NCBI GenBank assembly: GCA_964369225.1 | Contig: CAYJER010000022.1 | Location: 1-37,097, forward strand | Length of the DNA stretch: 37,097 nt | Source: SIG603 sp964369225 | Lineage (GTDB): Bacteria; Bacillota; Clostridia; Oscillospirales; Acutalibacteraceae | Direction of reading: 5' to 3' | In this document: positions 15,606-23,468 of the stretch, piece after piece | Layout: every line of letters begins with the position of its first letter | How positions within the stretch are numbered: the stretch's first letter is position 1 | The notes under the pieces: generated by a model | What the model was told of the DNA's origin: nothing | What the model saw: only the letters and a program-made list of their open reading frames with translations | Database searches by the model: none | Position numbers and translations under genes: made by a program

Positions 15606-15928
15606 TAAACCTTCTCAAACCTATCGATATTAAGTACAAAGATAGTTGAACCGCCTACTGTAACTTCTACAGGGAATGAAGAATACATTCCGACATCCAT
15701 TGAAGAAGTAGATGGAACTATTTGAGTTCTTCTGCTTGATTGTTTTGAGATTATAGAGATGACTTCCTCAACTTTTTCGTCATCAACACCGCAAATAAAT
15801 GTGGTGTTACCCGCCATTAAAAAGCCTCCTGTGGTAGCAAGCTTTGTAACTTGAAAGCCTCCTTTAGTCAGTGCAGATGATACCATACTGCTGTCATCGT
15901 TGCTAACAATAGCTAAAACCAATTTCAT
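15605..15928 (-). CDS. darA: Cyclic di-AMP receptor DarA (YaaQ/PstA family)
   Basis: PII-like trimeric receptor of 107 residues. The conserved N-terminus reads MKLVLAIVSNDD, followed by the binding-site segments TKLATTGGFL (about 28-37) and AGNTTFICGVDD (about 39-50). Family members bind c-di-AMP between subunits; the downstream target is unknown in most species. A GGAGG ribosome site is upstream. It is first in the operon with holB and ricT, and a TATAAT-like -10 lies about 30 nt upstream on the minus strand near 15960. Confidence 0.92.
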   Translation of the reverse strand: MKLVLAIVSNDDSSMVSSALTKGGFQVTKLATTGGFLMAGNTTFICGVDDEKVEEVISIISKQSSRRTQIVPSTSSMDVGMYSSFPVEVTVGGSTIFVLNIDRFEKV

Positions 15929-16092
15929 GTGTTGTCCTCCTTGTTATGTTCTACAAATTGTATTATATCATAAATTTATTAAAAAATCTACTATAATTTG
16001 TATTTTCAAAGTGAAAATCTAACAGTGAGTATTTAGTAAATTTACACAAAGGATTGAAATTCCCTACATCACTAATCCTAAGAGGCACCAGT

Positions 16093-16164
16093 GGCGGATA
16101 TTATCCGCCTATGAAATTAAGATAAAATTACAGACTTTTTAGGCGGATAATATCCGCCCCTACA
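16093..16164. repeat. REPIN-like doublet, GGCGGATATTATCCGCC type, left GTAG end missing
   Basis: Both hairpin arms are intact, and the right end is GCCCCTACA. The left end lacks TGTAGGG and joins CTAAGAGGCACCAGT directly. It lies within a larger unit from about 16078 (GAGGCAC module) to 16260 (flank module B on the minus strand). Other parts of the 15929-16262 spacer include TCCCTACATCACTAATCC at 16061-16078, another repeat edge. Confidence 0.82.
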
Positions 16165-16260
16165 TGGTTTGTAAAATTTTACAAATTAAATTTAATCAAA
16201 AAATCCCTAAGGATTTTCACATGAACTTTTCACTATTCATTTTTCATTATTCACTAAAAA
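16165..16260 (-). repeat. REPIN flank module B with hairpin, directly after a stop codon
   Basis: This is the minus-strand copy of the flank module. Its hairpin AAAATCC/GGATTTT followed by TTTTGATT on the minus strand (16198-16217) is correctly oriented to terminate transcription of the binding-protein gene that ends at 16263. Confidence 0.75.
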
Positions 16261-16262
16261 TA

Positions 16263-18116
16263 TTATTTAGCTAGACTACTTGAAATAATTGCTTTTTCCC
16301 AACTCCACAAACCGTCTGGGTTATAGTCTGTTAAATTAGTTGAATAAAGGTCGTAATATTTGTCTGAATAAAGTGGCAAATTAACAAGAAGTTCATTGTA
16401 TCTTAGTTGGAACTCAAGCCACTTTGCAGACCAAGCTTCAGTGTCGCCAGTTTCAATATTTTGCATTTCTAATGCAATTGAATAAAGCTCTTCATCGTTT
16501 ATTCTATCAATATTATATACGCCTTGATAAGCTATATCAGTACTAAAATAGTACCAAACTGGCATGGTTTTAGCAAAATCTGTTGCAAGGTTAAACATAT
16601 GATAAACGGCTAAACTCTCGCTAGGTCGGAAGTAATAAGCTACAAGATCCTCGAAATCCATTTCTTCTTGCACGATTTTCATGCCTATTTCAAGTGCATT
16701 TTGAGGAAGAGTTTCATTAATTAAGCTTGATACTGGGTTATCTATGGTAGAAGCCCAGTTAATTATAAGTGGCATAAGTTCATCATCAACTTTTTTATAA
16801 CGAATTTCGTCTACACCTTTCACAAAATCATAGCCGTTTTCATTGAATATCCAACCGTTGTTAATAAGTTCTTGCTCTGCTTTTTCTAGGTTAAAAGAAT
16901 AAGTGTTCAAGTTCATGGCTAGTGCAGTGTTATTATCTTCATACTCCCACTGTGAAAAAGCGTAGTAAGAATATGGTAATCTACCAAAGCCTCCTGTGTA
17001 TTCGTTTACAAAATCTTGCCTATCAATGCAGTAGGCTATTGCCTGTCTAACAGCTGAAAACTGTGTAGGTCCAAATTCACAGGCAAACGAAATTTGTCCG
17101 TAGCCTGCCCTGTCATAGCTTGAAAAACCGTAGGTTTCTAAGGTTAAAACTTCATTTATAATGTCGGGGTCTGATACATTTAAATATAGGTCAACTTCTT
17201 CAGTTTTTAGCTCGTCAAGCATTTTAGCTTGTTCTAAAGATTTAACTTTCATAATCTCTATTTTTTCGTTGTCGCCCCAACCTAGGTACTCTTCATTAGC
17301 TTCTAAAATTGCCTCGCCGTCTATAAAATCTATAAGAGTATAAGCTCCACTGCTAATTTGTGGGTTATATCTATAGCCAGTTTCTGTGTCCATGATAGTT
17401 TTTTCAAGAACTTCTTGTGAAAACTCACCAGAGATAGTAGCGCCGTTCCACTCGTCTGTAATTGTAGCATTTGGAGCGATTATCTCTATTGGATATGGGC
17501 TTATCTCGAAAAGGGCTGTCTCAAAATAGTTAGGCAGAGCCTCTGCTTTTATTGTTATAGAAAACTTGTATTCTCCTAACAATCTTATACCAGAGAATGT
17601 GTTTGTAGTACCACTGTGAAACTCAGTATAGCCTAAAAACTCGAATCCATCTGAATTTTTAGCGCCAAGGCTTGCAAATTCCTCCGAGGATTTAAGCATA
17701 ATTGCAAAAACATAGTCCTCTGCTGAAATGAGATTTCCGTTATTCCACTTAAGGTCCTCGTTAAGTGTAAATGTGTAGGTTTTGTTGCCGTCTGTGTCTA
17801 AGGATGTAGCAACTTCTTTTACCACAATCTCGTTAAGCTCATACTGTTGATTTTCTGTAAATTCATACAGTTTATAGCCGTGAATTAGGTTTATTACTTC
17901 TAGGTTTAGTTCATCTTGTGCAAAACATTCCATAAAATCAGCAGTTAATGTTTCGTCTGAAGCCACAGTGAAATAATCAGGTTCTGCAACTATTTCTGGT
18001 GCAGATGATTTTTCTATAGGCATAACAGACTCAACACTTGAAACATTATCTTCATCGGTCGCACAAGAAACCATAGTGAAAATAGTTACAAGCAATGCTA
18101 TTAAAATTTTTTTCAT
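16263..18116 (-). CDS. ABC transporter solute-binding lipoprotein, peptide type (SBP family 5)
   Basis: Lipid-anchored binding protein of 617 residues resembling OppA/DppA. The lipobox is MVSC with Cys18. Family features include DLKWNNGNLISAEDYVFA, the SBP_bac_5 region where the substrate-binding fold begins, and a C-terminal YSDKYYDLYSTNLTDY segment. ATG 18116 is preferred because GGTGAT just upstream serves as the ribosome site; an in-frame TTG at 18128 would lie upstream of that site. No permease or ATPase genes are adjacent, so it is an orphan receptor that must share a transporter. The ligand is unknown; short peptides are the default inference. Confidence 0.88.
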   Translation of the reverse strand: MKKILIALLVTIFTMVSCATDEDNVSSVESVMPIEKSSAPEIVAEPDYFTVASDETLTADFMECFAQDELNLEVINLIHGYKLYEFTENQQYELNEIVVKEVATSLDTDGNKTYTFTLNEDLKWNNGNLISAEDYVFAIMLKSSEEFASLGAKNSDGFEFLGYTEFHSGTTNTFSGIRLLGEYKFSITIKAEALPNYFETALFEISPYPIEIIAPNATITDEWNGATISGEFSQEVLEKTIMDTETGYRYNPQISSGAYTLIDFIDGEAILEANEEYLGWGDNEKIEIMKVKSLEQAKMLDELKTEEVDLYLNVSDPDIINEVLTLETYGFSSYDRAGYGQISFACEFGPTQFSAVRQAIAYCIDRQDFVNEYTGGFGRLPYSYYAFSQWEYEDNNTALAMNLNTYSFNLEKAEQELINNGWIFNENGYDFVKGVDEIRYKKVDDELMPLIINWASTIDNPVSSLINETLPQNALEIGMKIVQEEMDFEDLVAYYFRPSESLAVYHMFNLATDFAKTMPVWYYFSTDIAYQGVYNIDRINDEELYSIALEMQNIETGDTEAWSAKWLEFQLRYNELLVNLPLYSDKYYDLYSTNLTDYNPDGLWSWEKAIISSSLAK

Positions 18117-18157
18117 ATAAATCACCAATCGTTAAATTTTTAATCTTATTTGAGTAT

Positions 18158-18186
18158 ATTATACACCAAACTCTTGATTTTCACAA
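18158..18186 (-). promoter_or_regulatory. Sigma-A promoter of the peptide-type binding protein
   Basis: On the minus strand TTGTGA and TATAAT are 17 nt apart, and a TG precedes the -10 by one base (extended -10). About 40 nt upstream of ATG 18116. Confidence 0.75.
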
Positions 18187-18256
18187 GTATTTTTTATATT
18201 TTTGATATTTGACAGAGATAGCATAAGTATAATTTTCAATAAACTACAATAAACAC

Positions 18257-18284
18257 TTGATTTTTTTTTGATTTATGGTAAAAT
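18257..18284 (+). promoter_or_regulatory. Probable promoter of the ferredoxin gene
   Basis: TTGATT (18257-18262) and TAAAAT (18279-18284), 16-nt spacer, about 32 nt upstream of the ferredoxin start. The region is so AT-rich that alternatives exist. Confidence 0.45.
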
Positions 18285-18315
18285 TAAATTATAAAAATAT
18301 AGGAGGTATTATATT

Positions 18316-18483
18316 ATGGCATATGTAATTAATGACAGTTGCGTTTCATGTGGCGCTTGTGCTGCTGAATGTCCATGTGGTGCTATTTCTGAGGGCGATA
18401 GCCAATATGTAATCGATGCAGATACTTGTGTTGATTGTGGCGCTTGTGCAGGAGTATGTCCTGTTGATGCAATCGCAGGCTAA
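18316..18483 (+). CDS. 2[4Fe-4S] ferredoxin
   Basis: Short electron carrier of 55 residues. Two cluster motifs are complete: Cys9, Cys12, Cys15 with Cys19 before Pro20, and Cys38, Cys41, Cys44 with Cys48 before Pro49. The two halves are the internal duplication typical of clostridial ferredoxins. There is one extra Cys21 straight after the first motif. An AGGAGG ribosome site lies 9 nt upstream of the ATG. Such proteins serve many low-potential redox enzymes, and no specific partner is adjacent. Confidence 0.96.
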   Translation: MAYVINDSCVSCGACAAECPCGAISEGDSQYVIDADTCVDCGACAGVCPVDAIAG

Positions 18484-18525
18484 TTCAGAAAAATTAGGCA
18501 TAAATGAGAGGATGGTTTTTTCAGC

Positions 18526-18540
18526 TTGAGGAGACCCTCC
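18526..18540. other. Short GC-rich hairpin after the ferredoxin gene
   Basis: GAGGAG-ACC-CTCCTC is a tight 6-bp stem about 45 nt after the ferredoxin stop. It lacks a T-run on either side, so it is a poor intrinsic terminator; it may stabilise the ferredoxin mRNA or belong to the leader of the next gene. Confidence 0.4.
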
Positions 18541-18561
18541 TCTACTGTTTATTGGAGGAAG

Positions 18562-18735
18562 TTTGTAAAATAATAGAGAGAGGAAAGTCACGGGGAACAA
18601 TCCTCGAATTGTTACCGTGTTTTGTGCGGCAAAAATGACGCAGTTATATTTGTAAAATAATAGAGAGAGGAAAGTCACGGGGAACAATCCTCAAATTTTT
18701 ACCGTGTTTTGTGCGGCAAAAATGACGCAGTCATA
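18562..18735 (+). repeat. Tandem duplication of an 87-bp structured leader
   Basis: Unit one is 18562-18648 and unit two 18649-18735; I count only three differences. Each unit contains GAGAGAGGAAAGTCACGG, a hairpin closed by CACGG/CCGTG with an inner AACAAT/ATTGTT stem (one mismatch in unit two), and a second small TGCG/CGCA hairpin. Unit two ends next to ATG 18737 of the methyltransferase gene. Confidence 0.85.
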
Positions 18736-18736
18736 T

Positions 18737-19471
18737 ATGAAAAAGTGGGAACCGCTTTCACCTAAATATAAAATACTTGTTTCTAGGGAACACAGTTTTA
18801 ATACAGACACAATTTTGCTAGCAAATTTTTCTGCACCTAAAAAAAATTATGTTTGTGCAGATTTCGGAACAGGCTGTGGAACAATTGCAATGCTTTGGCA
18901 TATAAGACAAAACCCTAAGAAAATTTATGCAGTTGAGCTACAAAATATGGCATATGAGATGACAAAAGAGAGTGTAGCCCAAAATAATATACAAAATATT
19001 GAAGTAATTCATGATAATATAAATAACTGTAAAAATATTTTTAAGAGTGGCTGTCTTGATATGATAGCGTGCAATCCTCCGTATAAGGCTATGGGTGCAG
19101 GGCTTAAAAATGAAATAGAAAACATGAAAATTGCAAGGCATGAAGAGCATTTAAGCCTAGAAGATTTAGCAAAGGCTGTGTCTTTCTGTTTAAAGTTTGG
19201 CGGAAAATTTTTTATCTGCCAAAGACCAGAACGACTAAGCGATGCCATGAACATATTCAGAAACCATGGCTTAGAACCTAAAAGGTTAAGATTAGTTCAA
19301 CAAAGAGAAAATAAAGCGCCGTCTTTGTTTTTGCTTGAATGCAGAAGAGGCGGAAACAGTGGTCTTGAGATACTGCCTACATTGATGATAGAAAAAGATG
19401 GCGAGTTCTCGCCTGAAATGATAGAAATATATGGCGATTATAAAGCTAGTGGGGGAGAGGCAAATGCTTGA
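18737..19471 (+). CDS. tRNA1(Val) adenine-N6 methyltransferase-like protein (TrmN6/YabB)
   Basis: S-adenosylmethionine-dependent methyltransferase of 244 residues from ATG 18737. It has the motif I sequence DFGTGCGTIAML and the NPPY motif of N6-adenine methyltransferases, followed by family features including FICQRPERL. Homologues modify A37 of tRNA(Val). The start is uncertain: an in-frame GTG at 18704 and ATG at 18722 lie in the duplicated leader, and none of the three has a good ribosome site. I prefer 18737 because the protein then begins MKKWEPLSPK, shortly before the family fold. It overlaps rsmI by 8 nt, as in the yabB-yabC neighbourhood of Bacillus. Confidence 0.85.
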   Translation: MKKWEPLSPKYKILVSREHSFNTDTILLANFSAPKKNYVCADFGTGCGTIAMLWHIRQNPKKIYAVELQNMAYEMTKESVAQNNIQNIEVIHDNINNCKNIFKSGCLDMIACNPPYKAMGAGLKNEIENMKIARHEEHLSLEDLAKAVSFCLKFGGKFFICQRPERLSDAMNIFRNHGLEPKRLRLVQQRENKAPSLFLLECRRGGNSGLEILPTLMIEKDGEFSPEMIEIYGDYKASGGEANA

Positions 19472-20309
19472 AAAAAATCAAATAAAAAAAGGGTCTCTTT
19501 ACATAGTTGGAACTCCTATAGGAAACCTTTCAGACTTTTCTGAAAGGGCAAAATCCACACTTGCACAGGTAGATTTTATAGCCGCCGAGGACACAAGGGT
19601 AAGCGTTAAACTGCTTAATCATATTGGAATTAAAAAGCAACTTATCAGCTATTTTGAGCATAATAAGTTGGAAAAAGGCGACTATATTTGTCAAAGGCTG
19701 TTAAATGGTGAGAGTTGTGCCTTAGTCTCGGATGCAGGAATGCCAGCGATATCTGACCCCGGTGAATTATTGGTGGCACAGTGCCGTGAAAAAGGGATAG
19801 ACGTTTATGTAGTTCCAGGTCCATCTGCTGTAATATCCGCACTGGCTGTAAGCGGACTTCCAACAGGAAGGTTTACTTTTGAAGGATTTTTAAGCACAAA
19901 TAAAAGAAATCGCCGTGAACATTTAAAAGAAATTGAAACCGAGAAGAGAACAATGGTCTTTTATGAAGCTCCTCATAAGCTTATGAACACATTAGAGGAT
20001 TTACTTGAAACCTTGGGCGATAGAAGAATTTCTATAGTAAGGGAGCTTACAAAAATTCATGAAGAGACTGTGCTTACAAGCCTTAGCACAGCCATAGAAC
20101 ATTACAAAGAAACGTCTCCAAAGGGTGAATACGTGCTTGTGATAGAGGGTGCGACAGTAGCTGAAGAAGAGTTAAGTTTTGAAGATGTGATAATTTTAGC
20201 AAAAGAAAAAATGGCTGATGGATTTAGTGCTAATGAAACTGCTAAAGAATTTGCCAAAGCAACAAAGTTCAAAAAAAGCGAGATTTATTCCGCTTTAGTA
20301 AAAGTTTGA
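19464..20309 (+). CDS. rsmI: 16S rRNA (cytidine1402-2'-O)-methyltransferase
   Basis: Ribosomal RNA methyltransferase of the tetrapyrrole-methylase fold, 281 residues. Signature segments are LYIVGTPIGNLSDFSERA near the N-terminus, AAEDTRVS, SDAGMPAISDPG and VVPGPSAVISALAVSGLP. RsmI methylates the ribose of C1402 in the ribosomal P site. ATG 19464 follows GGGGGAGAGG and overlaps the end of the trmN6-like gene by 8 nt, so the two rRNA/tRNA modification genes are coupled. The last about 45 residues form the helical tail found in the family. Confidence 0.94.
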   Translation: MLEKNQIKKGSLYIVGTPIGNLSDFSERAKSTLAQVDFIAAEDTRVSVKLLNHIGIKKQLISYFEHNKLEKGDYICQRLLNGESCALVSDAGMPAISDPGELLVAQCREKGIDVYVVPGPSAVISALAVSGLPTGRFTFEGFLSTNKRNRREHLKEIETEKRTMVFYEAPHKLMNTLEDLLETLGDRRISIVRELTKIHEETVLTSLSTAIEHYKETSPKGEYVLVIEGATVAEEELSFEDVIILAKEKMADGFSANETAKEFAKATKFKKSEIYSALVKV

Positions 20310-20322
20310 AAGGGTGATAATA

Positions 20323-21726
20323 ATGAAAGTAAATGAATTGTACAAACCAAAACTACATTACACCAGTGAATTTGGGTGGATAAACGACCCAAATGGATTT
20401 TCTGTCTATAAAGATAGATATCATCTTTTTGCACAGCATAACCCATACGACACAAAATGGGGGCCTATGCACTGGAGCCACGCAGTAAGTGATGACTTAG
20501 TTAAGTGGGATCACAAGCCGATTGCTCTAGCTCCAACAGAAAGCTATGAACTTGACATGGGGTGTTTTTCGGGAACGGCTATTGAAGAAAACGGCAAGCA
20601 TATTTTGATGTACACATCTTGCAAAGGTAAAGTAGATGGAATTTTTGAACAGCTTCAATGTATAGCGGTTGGAGACGGTGAAAATTATGAAAAACTACCT
20701 GAAAATCCTGTTATTAAGGCACATCAATTGCCTGATTTTGTAAGCTCTGTAGATTTTAGAGACCCAAAACTATTCAAGATAGACGACGAATTTTTTGTGC
20801 TTTTAGGTGCAAAAGTTATAGGCAAAGAAATAGGCACAATGCTTCTTTACAAGTCAAAAAATTTGACAGATTGGGAGTATGTTGGTGAAGTTTTACGTGC
20901 AAGCGAAAACGGAGAAATGGGTGTCGTGTTTGAATGCCCAGACATATTTAAGCTTGATAATAAGTATTTTATCTTGACTTCTCCAATTAACATGCCACAG
21001 CAAGGCGATAAATATTGCAATGTTTCATCGGCAGTTTATTTTGTTGGAGACATGGATTTTAACAATGCTAAATTTAGCACCCAAACTTATGATGAAATTG
21101 ATTTTGGCTTTGATTTTTACGCTCCTCAAACTTTAGAGAAAAAAAACGGCGACAGAATTATGATAGCTTGGGCGCAAATGTGGGGCAGAAACATGGTTAC
21201 CCATGAGCTTAGCCACGGCTGGGCAGGTGCGATGACTATTCCTAGAAAACTAAGCTATAAAAATAATAGACTCTATCAAGAGCCTGTTGAGTCACTTAAA
21301 AATTATCATGGAACTTCATATGATGGTATCGACAAAGGTTCAGAAGATAGCTTTAGACTTAAGGTTTCAGCTGATTTAAGTGATGGCGAAAATTTTGAAA
21401 TTGAGCTACTAAAAACAGGTACAGGCAGTTTCAAAATTATTTATGATAAAACAGAGGATAAACTTATAATCGATAGAAAAATGAGCCTGTTTAAGCTTGA
21501 TAATCATGAAAAAGAGAAGTATTGCGACAATACACGAAAAGTTTACCTAGGTTCTGAAAATTCACTAGAGCTTGACATAATTGTAGACAAGAGTTTGATT
21601 GAGATTTTCATAAACGGTGGAAAATACACAATGACATCAAACTATTATAAAGGAAAAGGCAAAAGTGAAAACCTGATTGATACAGATTACAAAATTTCCC
21701 TTGAAAAAATCGACCTTGATATTTAA
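20323..21726 (+). CDS. Sucrose-6-phosphate hydrolase / beta-fructofuranosidase (GH32)
   Basis: Glycoside hydrolase family 32 enzyme of 467 residues without a signal peptide, so cytoplasmic. The three catalytic motifs are intact: WINDPNGF with nucleophile Asp22, FRDPK with transition-state Asp147, and FECPD with acid/base Glu204. The C-terminal beta-sandwich follows from about residue 330. Cytoplasmic members usually hydrolyse phosphotransferase-imported sucrose-6-phosphate or small fructo-oligosaccharides. ATG 20323 follows AAAGGGTGAT; an in-frame GTG lies inside that site. It starts 13 nt after rsmI, an unusual partner, and no sugar transporter is adjacent. Confidence 0.92.
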   Translation: MKVNELYKPKLHYTSEFGWINDPNGFSVYKDRYHLFAQHNPYDTKWGPMHWSHAVSDDLVKWDHKPIALAPTESYELDMGCFSGTAIEENGKHILMYTSCKGKVDGIFEQLQCIAVGDGENYEKLPENPVIKAHQLPDFVSSVDFRDPKLFKIDDEFFVLLGAKVIGKEIGTMLLYKSKNLTDWEYVGEVLRASENGEMGVVFECPDIFKLDNKYFILTSPINMPQQGDKYCNVSSAVYFVGDMDFNNAKFSTQTYDEIDFGFDFYAPQTLEKKNGDRIMIAWAQMWGRNMVTHELSHGWAGAMTIPRKLSYKNNRLYQEPVESLKNYHGTSYDGIDKGSEDSFRLKVSADLSDGENFEIELLKTGTGSFKIIYDKTEDKLIIDRKMSLFKLDNHEKEKYCDNTRKVYLGSENSLELDIIVDKSLIEIFINGGKYTMTSNYYKGKGKSENLIDTDYKISLEKIDLDI

Positions 21727-21755
21727 TTGTAGGGTCTCTTAGAAAAATTTATCCA

Positions 21756-21833
21756 TGTAGGGGACGGGTTTTCCGTCCCGAAAACTGGAGGTTATATCTA
21801 AATTCTCACGGGACGGAAAACCCGTCCCCTACA
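21756..21833. repeat. REPIN-like doublet, GGGACGG type
   Basis: 78 bp. The left arm TGTAGGGGACGGGTTTTCCG with TCCCG and the right arm are perfect 25-bp inverted copies. Each arm also folds on itself (GGGACGG/CCGTCCC, GTTTT loop). It is preceded by the CTCTTAGAAAAATTTATCCA module and followed by minus-strand flank module B (21834-21914). Confidence 0.92.
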
Positions 21834-21914
21834 CTAATTTGTGCGTTTTAACGAATTAATGTTAAATCAAAAAATCCGCAAGGGTTTTCACATGACCTTT
21901 TCACTATTCACTAA
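21834..21914 (-). repeat. REPIN flank module B (with hairpin)
   Basis: On the minus strand the module runs from ATTCACTAAA (complement) to the ACTAATTTGTGCG edge next to the doublet. Its hairpin reads AAAACCC/GGATTTT with G-U wobble and a TTGC loop, followed by TTTGATT. Confidence 0.75.
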
Positions 21915-21941
21915 ATTTTCTCTACATTAATATTTATAACT

Positions 21942-21974
21942 AAAAACCTCTCCGCCTTAAAAAGATGGAGAGGT
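21942..21974 (-). terminator. Rho-independent terminator of degV
   Basis: Perfect 8-bp stem ACCTCTCC / GGAGAGGT with a 13-nt loop, followed on the minus strand by a TTTTTAG tail, 7 nt beyond the degV stop codon. Confidence 0.88.
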
Positions 21975-21980
21975 AATTTT

Positions 21981-22850
21981 TTATCTATTTGTAGCTAGGA
22001 AAAACAGTGCAACAGTTCCAGGGCCAGAGTGAGAACCTATAACAGGGCCTATATGGTTTATTACAATGCTTTTTGGTGAATGTTTTTCTTTGATTTTATT
22101 TGCTAAATACTCAGCATCTAAAATGCAGTCGCCATGGCTTATGAAAATATCTTGCTCATTTATGTTTATGGCTAGTTCGTCTAATTTCTTAGCTAGGAAA
22201 TCAAGAGACTGCTTTCTTCCTCTGATTTTCTCTTTTGGAATAAGGTGTCCTGTGTCGTCAACATGTAGCACAGGTTTAATTCCAAGCATTGTTCCAACCA
22301 TTGCTGTAGCGGCTGAAACTCTTCCGCCTCTTTTTAAGTGGTGAAGATCGTCAACTGTAAACCATTGAGCTAGTTTTAGCTTGTTTAGCTCTAACCATTG
22401 AGCTAGCTTTTCTAAGCTTAAACCCTCTTGTCTCTTTTTAGCGGCGATATAAACCATTAAGCCCTCGCCCATAGAGGCAGAAAGAGAGTCAACTATAACA
22501 ATTTTTCTTTCTGGATATTTTACTGCTAACTCTTTTTGTGCTATAGTAGCACTTTGGTATGTTCCGCTAAGACCTGAAGAAAAAGCGATATATAAAATAT
22601 CTTGCCCCTCGCTTAAATATTTTTCAAACCAGTCTGTGAACTCGCCTGTGTTTATCTGTGAAGTAGTCGCCATTTTACCTTCTCTTAATAATTTATAAAA
22701 TGCAGACTTTGACAATTCGGTTGCTCCTAAATCGCCGTTATATGTGTTGTCGTTTATTGTGAATTTTAGTGAGATTACATCTATGCCAAGGTCTTTTGCC
22801 ATCTCTTGAGTTATATCCATGGTTGAATCGGATAATAATTTATATGTCAT
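21981..22850 (-). CDS. DegV family fatty-acid-binding protein
   Basis: Cytoplasmic two-domain protein of 289 residues. The start MTYKLLSDSTMDI carries the DST phosphate-contact motif, with SSGLSGTYQSA near 90-100 and GRVSAATAMVGTMLGIKPVL near 178-197. DegV proteins (FakB-like) bind a fatty acid and present it to a FakA kinase to make acyl-phosphate. No fakA is adjacent, so this is an unpaired member. It is a single gene with its own terminator, and an AT-rich leader of nearly 200 nt separates it from ruvX. Confidence 0.92.
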   Translation of the reverse strand: MTYKLLSDSTMDITQEMAKDLGIDVISLKFTINDNTYNGDLGATELSKSAFYKLLREGKMATTSQINTGEFTDWFEKYLSEGQDILYIAFSSGLSGTYQSATIAQKELAVKYPERKIVIVDSLSASMGEGLMVYIAAKKRQEGLSLEKLAQWLELNKLKLAQWFTVDDLHHLKRGGRVSAATAMVGTMLGIKPVLHVDDTGHLIPKEKIRGRKQSLDFLAKKLDELAININEQDIFISHGDCILDAEYLANKIKEKHSPKSIVINHIGPVIGSHSGPGTVALFFLATNR

Positions 22851-22991
22851 AATTTTGCTTGTATAATATAATTTTCAATATATAAAGAGAATTAAACTAT
22901 ACATTCCTTTCTAAAAAAATATTTTTACAGTATTTAATTGGTTTTGGTATATTTTTATTTAAATTCTGTCTTTTCGTTTTCAATACAATTC

Positions 22992-23037
22992 ATTATATCA
23001 CCTTTATATCGGTGATACTATTTTCTATCACTGATAA
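22992..23037. promoter_or_regulatory. Inverted repeats between ruvX and degV
   Basis: TATCACC-(8 nt)-GGTGATA at about 22996-23017 forms a 7-bp stem, and CTATCACTGATAA, a near-perfect palindrome, follows at 23025-23037. They may be a weak terminator after ruvX, or operator sites upstream of degV: a TATAAT-like sequence overlaps the first on the minus strand. No T-run supports efficient termination. The remaining 22851-22990 is AT-rich without clear signals. Confidence 0.35.
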
Positions 23038-23045
23038 TATTAAGT

Positions 23046-23468
23046 TTAAATGCTAGTGTTTTTTCTCTTGCGTAAAAAATCTTCTAAGATTATTACTGCC
23101 GATACGCTATCGACTGTCTCTTTTCGTTTTTTTCCCCTTACATCGTTTAAGCTTAAATAGTTATGTGCTGTAATAGTAGAACCTCTTTCATCCATGAACT
23201 CTATAGGTAGATTAGTAATCTCTTTTAGCATCTGGGCAAATTCTCGTGCAGATTTTGCACTGTCTCCCTCGCTACCATCCATATTTTTAGGTAATCCTAA
23301 TACTATCAACTCCGCATTTCTACTTTTGCACATTTCATCTATGCTTATTGCAAGCTTTTCTCTGTTTGTTTGTTTGATTAGTGGTAGGGGTGAGGCTAGA
23401 ATTTCACTCTTGTCGCAAATTGCAAGCCCTGTTCTAACCTTCCCTAAGTCTACTGATAATATTACCAC
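23046..23468 (-). CDS. Putative pre-16S rRNA nuclease RuvX/YqgF
   Basis: RNase H-like nuclease of 140 residues. Conserved acidic and motif residues are visible: VDLGKVRTGLA at about 6-16, VLGLPKNMDGSEG in the middle, MDERGST and the C-terminal TVDSVSAVIILEDFL. The family processes the 5' end of 16S rRNA and has also been called a Holliday-junction resolvase. It starts with GTG and overlaps pyrD by 7 nt, as last gene of the pyr operon. This location is unusual, since ruvX is normally next to alaS and DUF1292 genes in Bacillota. Confidence 0.9.
   Translation of the reverse strand: MVILSVDLGKVRTGLAICDKSEILASPLPLIKQTNREKLAISIDEMCKSRNAELIVLGLPKNMDGSEGDSAKSAREFAQMLKEITNLPIEFMDERGSTITAHNYLSLNDVRGKKRKETVDSVSAVIILEDFLRKRKNTSI

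Noticed and set aside
18580..18690. RNase P RNA, because GAGGAAAGTC appears in both leader units
   Set aside because: The match is a short stretch resembling the P4 region; the units are too short and too similar in tandem, and other conserved segments are missing.
23025..23037. tet operator-like sequence CTATCACTGATAA
   Set aside because: It resembles a tetO core, but there is no TetR gene or tetracycline resistance gene in the window; short palindromes of this kind are common in AT-rich DNA.
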